Shown here: piece by piece, positions 37,960 through 46,047 of the stretch
How the letters are laid out: each line of letters opens with the position of its first letter
Numbering within the stretch: the stretch's first letter is position 1
Assembly (NCBI RefSeq): GCF_002797395.1
Contig: NZ_KZ454943.1
Span: forward strand, 32,097 to 96,096
Direction of reading: 5' to 3'
DNA length: 64,000 nucleotides
Source: Bacillus solitudinis
GTDB lineage: Bacteria > Bacillota > Bacilli > Bacillales > Bacillaceae_D
The notes under the pieces: generated by a model
Seen by the model: the letters and a program-made list of their open reading frames with translations, nothing else
Told to the model about the DNA's origin: nothing
The model's database searches: none
Position numbers and translations under genes: made by a program

Positions 37960-38054
37960 GCTGGCTGTGACACTGGTGTTCGCCACGGTCTTCAAAACCG
38001 CTTGGGAGGCGCGTGCCGTCTCCGGTAGGTTCGATTCCTACACAGTCCCGCCAA
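37960..38054 (+). repeat. second selC copy (att site between two stacked elements)
   Basis: A perfect 95-bp copy of selC sequence from its fourth base through CCA. The first three bases GGG of the acceptor are replaced by TAA or similar, so the 5' acceptor strand cannot pair and the copy is probably not a working tRNA. It is attR of island 1 and the left att of the element with integrase 2. Confidence 0.9.
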
Positions 38055-38132
38055 ATTAAGGTTTTTAAGACCTAATCAAAATTAGGTTTTACATATAGAC
38101 CGTGTGGGTAAAACAAAGAAAACCGTTCGACC

Positions 38133-38179
38133 TCCTTTGCTATGTAGGGATTTTCCCCTCATATCGAAGGAGGTTTTTA
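38133..38179 (+). promoter_or_regulatory. hairpin that sequesters the second integrase ribosome site
   Basis: ACCTCCTT near 38130 can pair with AAGGAGGT at about 38168-38175, which contains the ribosome site for the TTG start at 38182. The layout copies that of integrase 1. Confidence 0.45.
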
Positions 38180-38181
38180 TT

Positions 38182-39237
38182 TTGGCAAACCAAAGTAAAC
38201 GTAAGGGAAGGAAAACCATTTCACAAAGAACGTTTTTTGATGAAATTCCTTTAACTGAAGAGAAAAAGAATCAACAGTTAGAGGCATTATTTGAGATATT
38301 TATGAAGTCAAAAGAACTTGAAGGTTTAAGAGACCGTACACTAAAGGATCACAGTACCCACTTTCGGTATTTTGTTTCATTTTTAAATAATGCTTATCCA
38401 GAGGTTACACTAGGTATAAATATTACGACTGAGATGGTAAGAGATTATATTTATTACATGACAAAAGAGAAGATGCTTTGGGATGATCATACCAGCTTAG
38501 CTTATAAGCATATAGAGAAGAAGGGTCTCTCGCCTGTCACAGTTAATGTACGGCTAAGAACCTTAAAATGCTTTTTCAAGTTTTTATTTGATGAAAATTA
38601 TATTCGGATGAATCCGACGGCACGAATAAAGCTATTAAAAACGAAAGAAGATACCATTCCATCGTTCTCAGTAACACAAGTCCAAGACCTATTAAAGCAG
38701 CCTGTTCAAAGGACTTATGCAGGCTTTAGAGATTATGTGTTAATGGTTTCATTTATTGATACAGGAATCCGATGCAAAGAAATTTTGGGCATAGAGAAAA
38801 AGCACTTTGATGAAATCCAAAAGACAATAACAATTCCTGCCCATTTAGCGAAAAATGGTAAAGAGAGGATCGTACCTCTTTCACAAAAAACAGCAAAGTT
38901 AATCAAAATACTAATCAATGAAAGTAAGGCATTTGAAGAACCAGCTGATAACATTTTTCTGAGCAATTACGGAGAAAAATTAGATGCAAGTGGAATTAGA
39001 GAAAGAATCAAAGAATATGGAGATAAAGCTGACATAAGAGTTATTAGAGTTTCCCCACACACTTTTCGACATACATTTGCGAAATATTATGTTCTAAATG
39101 GTGGTGACCCTTTTACACTCCAGCGGATACTTGGGCATTCTAGCATGAACATGGTGAGAAAATATATTCAGATGAACGGGGAAGATATTAAAGCTCAACA
39201 TCATCAATATAGTCCTATACAGCATTTGATGGACTAA
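38182..39237 (+). CDS. second selC-linked tyrosine integrase
   Basis: 351 residues from a TTG start with AAGGAGG upstream. Arm and core-binding part: LEALFEIFMKSKELEGLRDRTLKDHSTHFRYF. Catalytic R in DTGIRCKEIL, H-x-x-R in SPHTFRHTFAKYY, H in LGHSSMNMVRK and nucleophile in KYIQM. The C-terminal pattern RKYIQM-8 residues-QH-SPI-L is shared with integrase 1, so both belong to one lineage that targets selC. Confidence 0.9.
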   Translation: MANQSKRKGRKTISQRTFFDEIPLTEEKKNQQLEALFEIFMKSKELEGLRDRTLKDHSTHFRYFVSFLNNAYPEVTLGINITTEMVRDYIYYMTKEKMLWDDHTSLAYKHIEKKGLSPVTVNVRLRTLKCFFKFLFDENYIRMNPTARIKLLKTKEDTIPSFSVTQVQDLLKQPVQRTYAGFRDYVLMVSFIDTGIRCKEILGIEKKHFDEIQKTITIPAHLAKNGKERIVPLSQKTAKLIKILINESKAFEEPADNIFLSNYGEKLDASGIRERIKEYGDKADIRVIRVSPHTFRHTFAKYYVLNGGDPFTLQRILGHSSMNMVRKYIQMNGEDIKAQHHQYSPIQHLMD

Positions 39238-39507
39238 GACCTTTTTTATCCTTTGTTATGTGTTGATGATCATCATAAAGTACTTTTTCTTCCAACATAT
39301 ATTCAATGTACTTTTGGCATGTTTTTTTATCAATCTGTTCTAGGTAGGTAAACGCCTTGTTTCTCAGTTTAAGAAATCCTTTAAAATAATTAAGGTGTGT
39401 GATATGGTCCTTTATGGTCCGTACTTTTTCTCCACCAATTTTTTTTGAAAGATAAACTCTTCAAATGCATCTTCTAACTTGATACTATTACGGTATTCTA
39501 CCAACAT
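39230..39507 (-). pseudogene. inverted N-terminal fragment of a related integrase
   Basis: From an ATG with AAGGAG upstream it reads MLVEYRNSIKLEDAFEEF, shifts frame in an A run near 39442, then continues RTIKDHITHLNYFKGFL and QKYIEYMLEEKVLYDDH. This parallels residues of integrase 2 (RTLKDHSTHFRYF, DYIYYMTKEKMLWDDH). It breaks off against the 3' end of integrase 2, so it is a truncated, frameshifted relative. Confidence 0.7.
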
Positions 39508-39527
39508 ATACAACTCCTTAAATAAGA

Positions 39528-39590
39528 AAAAGCACCCAAACGAGACCTAAGTAATTAGGCTTCGTGAGGGTGCTTCCCTTTTTGATTATT
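39528..39590. terminator. hairpin near the integrase fragment
   Basis: Arms AAGCACCC and GGGTGCTT with inner GACCTAA/TTAGGC pairing and a T run after it. It lies upstream of the fragment's ATG on the minus strand, so it probably ends another leftward transcript or is itself a remnant. Confidence 0.6.
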
Positions 39591-39792
39591 AAATTTATGA
39601 ATCTATCTATAATTTAATCTTAAAATAGATTTTATGTAACGGCAACAACAGGTACACAAAAAAAATAAAAAATTTTTTATTTAAACCTAAAGAAGAATGT
39701 TTATATAATTACCTTCAAAAAAGGTCCTATAGAAAATTGTTACAGAAGCAACTGGGAGATGCTATAAACTATCTTCTAAGGAGGTTGTAACT

Positions 39793-39972
39793 TTGAAAAA
39801 AACTATAAATAGTAGTGAAACTGGTGCGATAATCCAACTTGTCCGAACAATATCTCTTTCCATTACTCGAGGACTTAAAGAAAAAATCCCGCTCCTTTGC
39901 ATTTCTTCAACAGCTGATACATATGGATGGTCCTCTAGTTGGCACTTTAATTCGACAAAAAAGGTTTACTAA
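39793..39972 (+). CDS. possible 59-residue protein
   Basis: TTG start with AAGGAGG 8 bases upstream. Reads MKKTINSSETGAIIQLVRTI and continues with a hydrophobic centre (KIPLLCISSTAD). The good ribosome site is the only support. It could be debris. Confidence 0.3.
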   Translation: MKKTINSSETGAIIQLVRTISLSITRGLKEKIPLLCISSTADTYGWSSSWHFNSTKKVY

Positions 39973-40205
39973 CTTTGATTTGTGATTTTTATTGACTTTA
40001 GGTTCAATAAAAAGTGCCCACAATTTACAAGCCCTTGATCTATAAATTTTTACCTCCTAAATTGTACCGGTGGCCGGGGTCGATATAGGTTAAAAGATAT
40101 AGTGTTTATAAGGTTTTGTGGGAGCGATGTGTAAAATTTGTGTAAAAATGATTTGGATGTGTAAAATTACTAAGCAGGTGAAAAGCGATTCACCTACATT
40201 TTTAG

Positions 40206-41100
40206 TGTGCCAGGTATGCGCACATTCTCTAGGGTTCAAGTCCCGATTGTGAAGACAGTAGTAACAGCTAGCTTAAGACAAGGTCTGGGGTGACCCAGAA
40301 TCTGAAAGAATGGACTTGTAAGTCCAAACACAGAAGGGACCCCACAGAGTGGGCCGCTCAGTCCCCTCTTATCTAATATTGTGTTGGACGAACTGGATAA
40401 AGAACTGGAAAGACGCGGTTTGAAGTTTGTTCGATATGCGGACGATTGTAATATCTACGTCCGATCGCTATGAGCGGGAATCCGTGTGAGGGAAAGTATC
40501 ACGTCATATATCAAACAAAAACTGAAACTAAAGGTCAATCGAGAAAAAAGTTCTGTAGATCGTCCCTAGAGACGCAAGTTCTTAGGGTTTTCCTTTACAA
40601 ATGGAAAGAGCCAAAAGTAAGAGTTTCGAAGGACAGTCTGAAAAGACTTAAACAAAGGGTGCGTGACTTAACGAGTCGAAGGCACTCGATAGAGATGTCA
40701 GAGAGGCTAGATAGGTTAAATCGAATTCTAGTAGGCTGCCAACTAACTGATACACCAAGCATACTTACAGCTATTGATGCATGGACCAAAAGAAGGTTGA
40801 GGATGATTAGATGGAAGGAATGGAAAACCATTTCCGCTAGGAAAAGAAATCGATCAAACAAGGAGTAAGAGAAGCGAAAGCTTGGCAATGGGCAAACAGC
40901 CGAAAAGGCTACTGGAGAATCGATCATAGCCCTATAATGGACTTTGCCCTTAACAGCAGATACTGGAAAGAGCAAGGTCTCATAAGCTTAAGCGAGAAAT
41001 ATCAGACAAGACGTTGGACTTAAATGAAACCGCCGTATACGGAACCGTACGTACGATGGCGTAAGAGGTCGGGGGGTTAGTCACCCCCTCCTACTCGATT
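40206..41100 (+). mobile_element. decayed group II intron
   Basis: The 5' end GTGTGCCAGGTATGCGCAC and following structured sequence are group II domain I. The 3' end with GAAACCGCCGTATACGG and ACCGTACGTACGATGG is domain V, followed by a domain VI hairpin GGGGG/CCCCC. The internal reverse-transcriptase gene is truncated. It lies directly after a terminator-like hairpin (AGGTGAA/TTCACCT plus TTTTT, 40167-40204), the preferred target of class C introns. Confidence 0.8.
40330..41023 (+). pseudogene. group II intron reverse transcriptase/maturase remnant
   Basis: The N-terminal half is missing. What remains starts at GTPQSGPLSPLLSNIVLDEL and reaches the catalytic YADD box (FVRYADDCNIYVRS), then a stop at about 40472. 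Later frames keep the maturase/X-domain (KDSLKRLKQRVRDLTSRR) and C-terminal GYWRIDHSPIMDFAL. At least two frame breaks make it non-functional. G in the usual PQGG is S here. Confidence 0.85.
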
Positions 41101-41561
41101 GAAACTATTTATCAGTTTTATGTTCATAGTGTTACTGTCCAGCTTACTTAAATAAGAAAATAATTGTAAAGACAGTGGCATTATGTTCCACACTCAAAAT
41201 GTGTTGAGCACTGATCATTGTAGATAATAAATTCAAATTTAAAGAATGTAGCTCTGTTCACCTATTATAAGTTTTAATATTCTAACCCCATATGAACCCA
41301 AAATGGCTTTGTCCCCAGGAATCCAACTTCCACCTTTTTTAGGCTATACCCTTGATTTGATAGGCTCTAGTTTTTGTCATGTAAGATCTAAACAGATGAA
41401 GGTGTGGTGGTAGGATGATTAAGTTTACCGCCAACAAGTAATGAATGGTAAGTCTTTAGAAAGAAATCTGAACTTAATTAAAACTAATCGTAGGATTTAA
41501 TTGTCAATAATAAAGCACACCAATATTGATAAGTATATTGATGTGCTTTATTATTGACAAT
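41101..41561. other. intergenic region with one copy of a 49-bp direct repeat
   Basis: No gene is supportable. The segment 41352-41400 matches 44788-44836 at 45 of 49 positions. A terminator-like palindrome of the shared TATTGA-TGTGCTTTATTATTGACAA type at about 41502-41562 ends the cyclase operon. Confidence 0.5.
41352..41400 (+). repeat. 49-bp direct repeat, left copy
   Basis: Differs from 44788-44836 at only four positions. The two copies flank the Pycsar-like operon. GGTGGTAGG and TTACCGCC motifs follow, as integrase arm sites often do. Confidence 0.65.
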
Positions 41562-43253
41562 TTACTTTTTATTACCTTTAAAGTCTTTTAGACTCCAATA
41601 CATCGCTTCACCGATGTCCTCATCATTTACTAAGCCCATTCTTTCAAGCTCAGATACAATTTCTCGAAAAACACCCATTGATATTATTGGCTTGTTAACA
41701 GCTTTCAGGTAGCCTAAAAGCAATTGATAAGTTTTACCACCTAAAACGAATTGGTCTCCTGGTTTAAATCTAGACCTTAAAAAATCAAGAATATCGTAAG
41801 GTGTAACTTTCAGCTTGTCCTCTTTAAAAGTCAAAGTTTTATATATGTTAAATGCAATTTGAGCTGACCTATGAAAATTCTTTACTGCTGTTTCAGCTGC
41901 AAGCTGTAAAACTTCATGTTCCTCTATCCAATCTATGGCATCATGATTATTGGCAACAATTTTCTCAGGGTTATCTATAATTGCTAAGAATAACATACCA
42001 GGAACCACTCTATCTTCTTTTTCAATTTTTATTTCGTATGTAGTAATAGGTATCGGTTCAGGATTTTCAAATGACAACTCTGCATTAAAATCATTTAGGT
42101 AATTTTTTCTTATGCAATCTTTTATCGTTTGATTAATTTCTAACTGGCCACATCCAAATTCCCAGAGTCCTTTAAGTCGGGTCTTACTCATTTTTCTTTT
42201 TGCAATTAACATTCTTCCTTTTATATCAAAACATATTGCAGCACAATGAATCTCTGCTAACCTTTCCTTTGGCACGTCGTATTTGGGTATTAACTCAGAA
42301 TGCTCCCGTGGTGTTTTATCAATTGTAGAGATGATTTCTTCTAGTTCTTCAGTCTTTCCTAAATCATCAAAAATCTTCCCGACAATATCCATTGGATAAA
42401 CACTTTTTCCTAAGATATTTTTCACAAAATCAGATTCTAGATGTTCATCGTAGTCAAAGTTATTTTTACCCCAGCTTTCTCCGTACCAAATAATTGGATA
42501 CCTTCTCTCTCCCCATATTCCTTTTAACTGTTCAAGGGATACTATCTTATAACAATCGTTTACAACGTATTTTGTTTCACGTTGATAATTTTCTATTTCA
42601 CCTTTTCTTCTATTTAAGATATATGCTAATTCTGCACTTATAAGGATTTTTGATTTTTCAGTATGGTGCCCAAGTCGAAATCCGAGATCTATATCAGGAC
42701 CCAAGAAATCGATATTTTGTTCCTTTAGCCAAACAGGTCCAGGTCCAGCTCCAGTAAAAAACACGATATTCTTAGGTGTTTCTTGCTTTTTTGAAATAAC
42801 CTCAATATCTTGAGAATCTAAGTAGTTAACATTTGCAATCCAAAGAGTAGCCTTAATAAAAAGTACTTTTTTTGCAATTTCAACTTCCTCATATAATATA
42901 GCAGTAACTTCATCAACTATTTTCGAAGTAATTGGAGCGCAATCATACAATTGCTCAATATCTGTTACCTTTAAATAAAGTAAGACTTCGTCACCAATAT
43001 ACTTCCACAAGGTAATACCTTTATAATACTTATTAAATTTTGCTTCAATCATCTGATAAAAAAGAGTAAAGACTTTTTGCCACTCTGAACTATGACGTGA
43101 CTTAAAGCTTGTGGAATTCACAAGATCAAATGAAAGAAATAGATAAACTCCACTATACATTTCACTATTGTCTATTTCTTGATGGAAGTCTTGAATATCA
43201 GAGAACGCAAGACGTTGTTGTAATTTATCAACCAGTTTGGTTCCTGTACCCAT
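41562..43253 (-). CDS. Pycsar-like nucleotide cyclase fused to a degenerate Nudix domain
   Basis: 563 residues. Residues 1-250 form a class III cyclase domain: metal Asp43 in FLSFDLVNSTSF, Asp88 in YIGDEVLLYL and Arg193 in DIDLGFRLG. Residues about 333-455 are Nudix-like (AAICFDIKGRMLIAKRK, LWEFGCGQLE), but the RExxEE catalytic box reads RKNYLND (382-388). Hydrolysis is therefore unlikely and a sensing role is more likely. A winged-helix-like tail follows. It ends a three-gene operon with an ImmA-type peptidase and a PycTM-like protein. By analogy it would make a cyclic pyrimidine nucleotide on infection. Confidence 0.75.
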   Translation of the reverse strand: MGTGTKLVDKLQQRLAFSDIQDFHQEIDNSEMYSGVYLFLSFDLVNSTSFKSRHSSEWQKVFTLFYQMIEAKFNKYYKGITLWKYIGDEVLLYLKVTDIEQLYDCAPITSKIVDEVTAILYEEVEIAKKVLFIKATLWIANVNYLDSQDIEVISKKQETPKNIVFFTGAGPGPVWLKEQNIDFLGPDIDLGFRLGHHTEKSKILISAELAYILNRRKGEIENYQRETKYVVNDCYKIVSLEQLKGIWGERRYPIIWYGESWGKNNFDYDEHLESDFVKNILGKSVYPMDIVGKIFDDLGKTEELEEIISTIDKTPREHSELIPKYDVPKERLAEIHCAAICFDIKGRMLIAKRKMSKTRLKGLWEFGCGQLEINQTIKDCIRKNYLNDFNAELSFENPEPIPITTYEIKIEKEDRVVPGMLFLAIIDNPEKIVANNHDAIDWIEEHEVLQLAAETAVKNFHRSAQIAFNIYKTLTFKEDKLKVTPYDILDFLRSRFKPGDQFVLGGKTYQLLLGYLKAVNKPIISMGVFREIVSELERMGLVNDEDIGEAMYWSLKDFKGNKK

Positions 43254-43259
43254 AGCTCA

Positions 43260-43790
43260 TCACCCCCAACTAATAAGACCAAGCGTTTTGCCTCTTACTA
43301 AAGCCGCTTCTTGAGAAACATCAAAGTATTTCGATATTTTTTCTAAATCATAACGTCCGTTTTCTAAATTTTCTCTTGAAATCTTAATGAATTCCTGTTC
43401 TGGCATTAAGAAAGCTCCAGCAAATTCATTTGCTTCCTTCTCTTCAATACTGTGACCTAGCCTGTAAAAAACTGAGTCTCTATAATCCCCTACTTCATTC
43501 CATAACTTTGGATTCATTAGATATCCCATGTGTAAAAATAAATGACCTATCTCATGTGCAATAGAAAACCTTTTTCGGAAATTAGGCTTATCAGGTGAGA
43601 TTTGTATTTCAAAACTATCGTCAACTTTCCGTATCATTGCTTCTAGTTCATTATTCTCAAATTCCTTAATGATTAATTCACCGCCCAAAATTTCAGGAAC
43701 ATCCTCTACAGCTACAGGAAACGTAAGCTCCAAAGTATCAAAAAGTGAATCCGCTAGAGCATTAATTGCTTTTCTTTTCTTCATATTCAT
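43260..43790 (-). CDS. ImmA/IrrE-type metallopeptidase
   Basis: 176 residues with the gluzincin motif HEIGH at 79-83 (SIAHEIGHLFLHMGY) and a third-ligand region EKEANEFAGAFLMPEQEF. This is the ImmA/IrrE domain (DUF955). Members cut repressors or regulators in mobile elements. There is no fused HTH. It sits between the membrane effector and the cyclase with gaps of 15 and 6 bases, so it belongs to the same operon and could regulate the system by proteolysis. Confidence 0.88.
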   Translation of the reverse strand: MNMKKRKAINALADSLFDTLELTFPVAVEDVPEILGGELIIKEFENNELEAMIRKVDDSFEIQISPDKPNFRKRFSIAHEIGHLFLHMGYLMNPKLWNEVGDYRDSVFYRLGHSIEEKEANEFAGAFLMPEQEFIKISRENLENGRYDLEKISKYFDVSQEAALVRGKTLGLISWG

Positions 43791-43805
43791 GTCTAATCAC
43801 CACCT

Positions 43806-44357
43806 TTAAATTATAACAAAACTGAGTTTAATTATAGTAATTAGAAATATAAAAAGGTTTATACGGGTACAAAAAGTAAAGTATTTATACTTTCTCCATG
43901 CAATTGCTGAAACCGATAATATTTGCAACCCTAGATCCTTGTTATAACTATTAGCTTCATCAAAATTCATTTTATACTTTTCCTTAATTGCTAGTAATAA
44001 ACTTTGTTCATTCAAGTTATGAATATCTCCATAATATAGATAGTTTTTGGTAGCTTCATAATTAACATACTGCTTATTTTTTGTCTTGTTAGTTTGTCTT
44101 AATGCAGGTAAGAACGAACAAAGTATGATAACTATGTTTATAAGTAAGAGGAATGAACAAAAGTACAAAAAATTCACTATGTCATCTGGTAACTTGTTTG
44201 CTGAAGAAATAACGCCAATAATTCCAAATAAAAGAACACCATTGAACGTTAATAAAGCAGCGTTTTTTGCTTCTGCAAATTTGAGCCATTCGCTAACATC
44301 CTTGTAAAGGTCCTTTAGTATTTCATTTATTCTCGTCTCTTCTCCCAATCCTATCAC
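43806..44357 (-). CDS. PycTM-like membrane effector (DUF5706-like)
   Basis: 183 residues. An N-terminal helix with EWLKFAEAKNAALLTFNGVLL leads into two membrane helices (about 35-55 and 63-85). A cytosolic helical region follows, then a third membrane helix at the C-terminus (about 162-182). The W-x-K-F-A-(D/E)-x-K-x-x-x-L-L pattern followed by a helix pair is that of Pycsar transmembrane effectors. In that model, a bound cyclic nucleotide triggers membrane damage and abortive infection. It is the first gene of the operon. Confidence 0.72.
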   Translation of the reverse strand: MIGLGEETRINEILKDLYKDVSEWLKFAEAKNAALLTFNGVLLFGIIGVISSANKLPDDIVNFLYFCSFLLLINIVIILCSFLPALRQTNKTKNKQYVNYEATKNYLYYGDIHNLNEQSLLLAIKEKYKMNFDEANSYNKDLGLQILSVSAIAWRKYKYFTFCTRINLFIFLITIIKLSFVII

Positions 44358-44424
44358 CTATCACTTTAAATATATATATCAAACATACTATTGTTTTTCC
44401 AAAAGTCAATATCTTATTCCAATA

Positions 44425-44547
44425 GCAGGTGTTCCCATGAAAACAATAAGTGCCCGTCTTAGACATTCAAAAATCGGTACATCAATGAATTTGTATGTCC
44501 ACGCTCAAGATAGCGCAGATGATCAGTTGCAAATTATTTTGATATAA
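44425..44547 (+). pseudogene. C-terminal fragment of a tyrosine integrase
   Basis: Reads AGVPMKTISARLRHSKIGTS then MNLYVHAQDSADDQL and a stop. The pattern V-P-x-K-T-I-S-x-R-L-x-HS followed by the nucleophile Y is the end of a phage or ICE integrase. LRHS replaces the usual LGHS. Only about 40 codons remain. Confidence 0.75.
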
Positions 44548-44700
44548 TTAAAACAAAAAAGAACAAGCCTAAGCCTGTTCTAAACGTTTAATTATGAATT
44601 AGTTTGATTAATTTTGTCAGCAATTCATCTGCAATACTCCAAAACTATACTTCCTGTAATACCAAAAAGCCCTACCAAGGCCTTTTTTCGTTCTATTATA

Positions 44701-44750
44701 ATGACCCGTAGTGGGACCGAACCAGTGACCTCCACCCTGTCAAGGTGGAT
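44701..44750 (-). pseudogene. 3' part of a tRNA-Val (GAC), att-site remnant
   Basis: On the minus strand the anticodon arm CCACC-TTGACAG-GGTGG is followed by AGGTCACTGGTTCGGTCCCA, a T arm and part of an acceptor. The 5' half is absent and no CCA follows. Next to an integrase tail, it is probably an attachment-site copy of tRNA-Val. Confidence 0.6.
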
Positions 44751-44787
44751 AGATTGATAGGATTATAACAGTTTGAGTCGGAAAACG

Positions 44788-44836
44788 TTGATTTAATAGG
44801 CTCTAGTTTTTGTTATGTAGGATCTAATCAGATGAA
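44788..44836 (+). repeat. 49-bp direct repeat, right copy
   Basis: Partner of 41352-41400 with four differences. Confidence 0.65.
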
Positions 44837-45064
44837 ATTGGTGGCAGTAAGTTTAAGTTTGCCACCAATTCGCCACCAGCTAAAACCATTGATATATAAG
44901 GGTTTTACATTCTTCATTTTTATACTATTATATTTATCATTCTTTAATTTACATTGTTACTATTATCAGCAACTTATTTTGTCGTTTTAAAGAATGAAAA
45001 ACTAAACTCGTTAAAAAGTATAATTACTTTTATTGTATTCAAAAAAATAAAAAATTAAAGCAAA

Positions 45065-45865
45065 TCATTTTTCCTCTTTTTCATACTCTTGAACAGTTTT
45101 AATTACTTTTTTTATATCTGAATCATTTTCAACCGTAATATGGTAGTGGTTTTCTACCTTTTTTGTAGGTTTCTGAACAAGTGGAATGATAAGCCCAACT
45201 TTCTCCAATATGCCAAAAACAAATGAGATAACCTTTTCTATTTCTGTGATTTCAAGCGTACTAACCATTAATATAATAATCAAACTAATGGTTACTCGGT
45301 AACATCTTGCCTTTAACTCAATATTAGAAATAGTGTTTGAATCATTCTTTTTTACGTCAATTTCATAGACTTCTTGCTCATCAGCTATTTCGGTAACTTC
45401 ATCGTAAAATTGTTTAATTTGTTGCGTGTTGCAAGAAAATATCGAATTTTTAAGCAATGTTTCTATTATACTTAAGTTTTTTAGAGGTTCTTTATGTTGC
45501 ATACTTTGTACTGCTTTTCTCACATCTTTAAATGGATCTTGCGCTTGCATGCTTTGCACTGCTTTTCTCACATCTTTAAAAACATCTTGCTGTTGCATGC
45601 TTTGCATAGCTTTTCTTACTTCGCTAAGCGGATCTTGCTGTTGCACCATCTGCATCGCTTTTCTTACTTCACTAAGCGGATCTTGCTGTTGCACCATCTG
45701 CATCGCTTTTCTTACTTCACTAAGCGGATCTTGCTGTTGCACCATCTGCATCGCTTTTCTCACATCTTTAAATGGATCCTGGTGTTGCACCGTCTGCATT
45801 GCTATTCTTACTGCACTTAGTGGATCTTTATGGTCCTGTAACAACTCATTTTGTTTACTAGTCAT
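45065..45865 (-). CDS. protein with seven 16-residue tandem repeats and a membrane segment
   Basis: 266 residues. Residues about 16-128 are seven imperfect repeats of the form DPLSEVRKAMQMVQQQ. Three inner copies are almost identical, so recent expansion or contraction is likely. A helical region with a hydrophobic segment (about 190-207, VTISLIIILMVSTLEI) and a second weaker one (GILEKVGLIIPLV) follow. The end is charged (VENHYHITVENDSDIKKVIKTVQEYEKEEK). No family recognised. It follows the RES-domain gene on the same strand and could be its partner. Confidence 0.6.
   Translation of the reverse strand: MTSKQNELLQDHKDPLSAVRIAMQTVQHQDPFKDVRKAMQMVQQQDPLSEVRKAMQMVQQQDPLSEVRKAMQMVQQQDPLSEVRKAMQSMQQQDVFKDVRKAVQSMQAQDPFKDVRKAVQSMQHKEPLKNLSIIETLLKNSIFSCNTQQIKQFYDEVTEIADEQEVYEIDVKKNDSNTISNIELKARCYRVTISLIIILMVSTLEITEIEKVISFVFGILEKVGLIIPLVQKPTKKVENHYHITVENDSDIKKVIKTVQEYEKEEK
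45485..45830 (-). repeat. 48-bp tandem DNA repeats inside the gene
   Basis: Seven copies of a 48-bp unit encode the 16-residue protein repeats. The central copies at about 45600-45740 differ by only one or two bases, so copy number may vary among strains. Confidence 0.85.
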
Positions 45866-46047
45866 TTAATTCCCCACTATTTCTATTTATTTTAATTCCG
45901 GCATTATATTGAAGCAAATAAATCTTCAATTCTAAATAAAATAGGACAAGAAATTACTCTTATCCTATAAAAAATTTCAATTTAGTTGATCTTGAAGTAC
46001 CTATTTTAGTAATTTATTTTGGCCTTTCTTCATAAGAAGACTACCAT

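Larger units (their letters stand above)
44548..45064. other. intergenic region: tRNA-Val fragment and right repeat copy
   Basis: No protein gene is seen. It holds a tRNA-Val-like fragment (44701-44750) and the direct repeat (44788-44836), followed by TTGCCACCAATTCGCCACC, which looks like integrase arm sites. Confidence 0.55.

Noticed and set aside
37957..38053. A second functional tRNA-Sec gene
   Set aside because: The three bases before the shared 95 bp do not pair with the CCC of the 3' acceptor strand, and the segment sits between an attR and an integrase. It is treated as an att copy.
41562..43253. Active Nudix hydrolase fused to the cyclase
   Set aside because: The catalytic glutamates of the Nudix box are replaced (RKNYLND), so only the fold is claimed.
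45485..45830. CRISPR array
   Set aside because: The 48-bp units are contiguous without variable spacers and encode protein repeats. No cas genes are present.
45426..45869. Cysteine-rich rightward ORF of 147 codons
   Set aside because: It is the antisense of the 48-bp coding repeats, which keep all frames open. There is no ribosome site.
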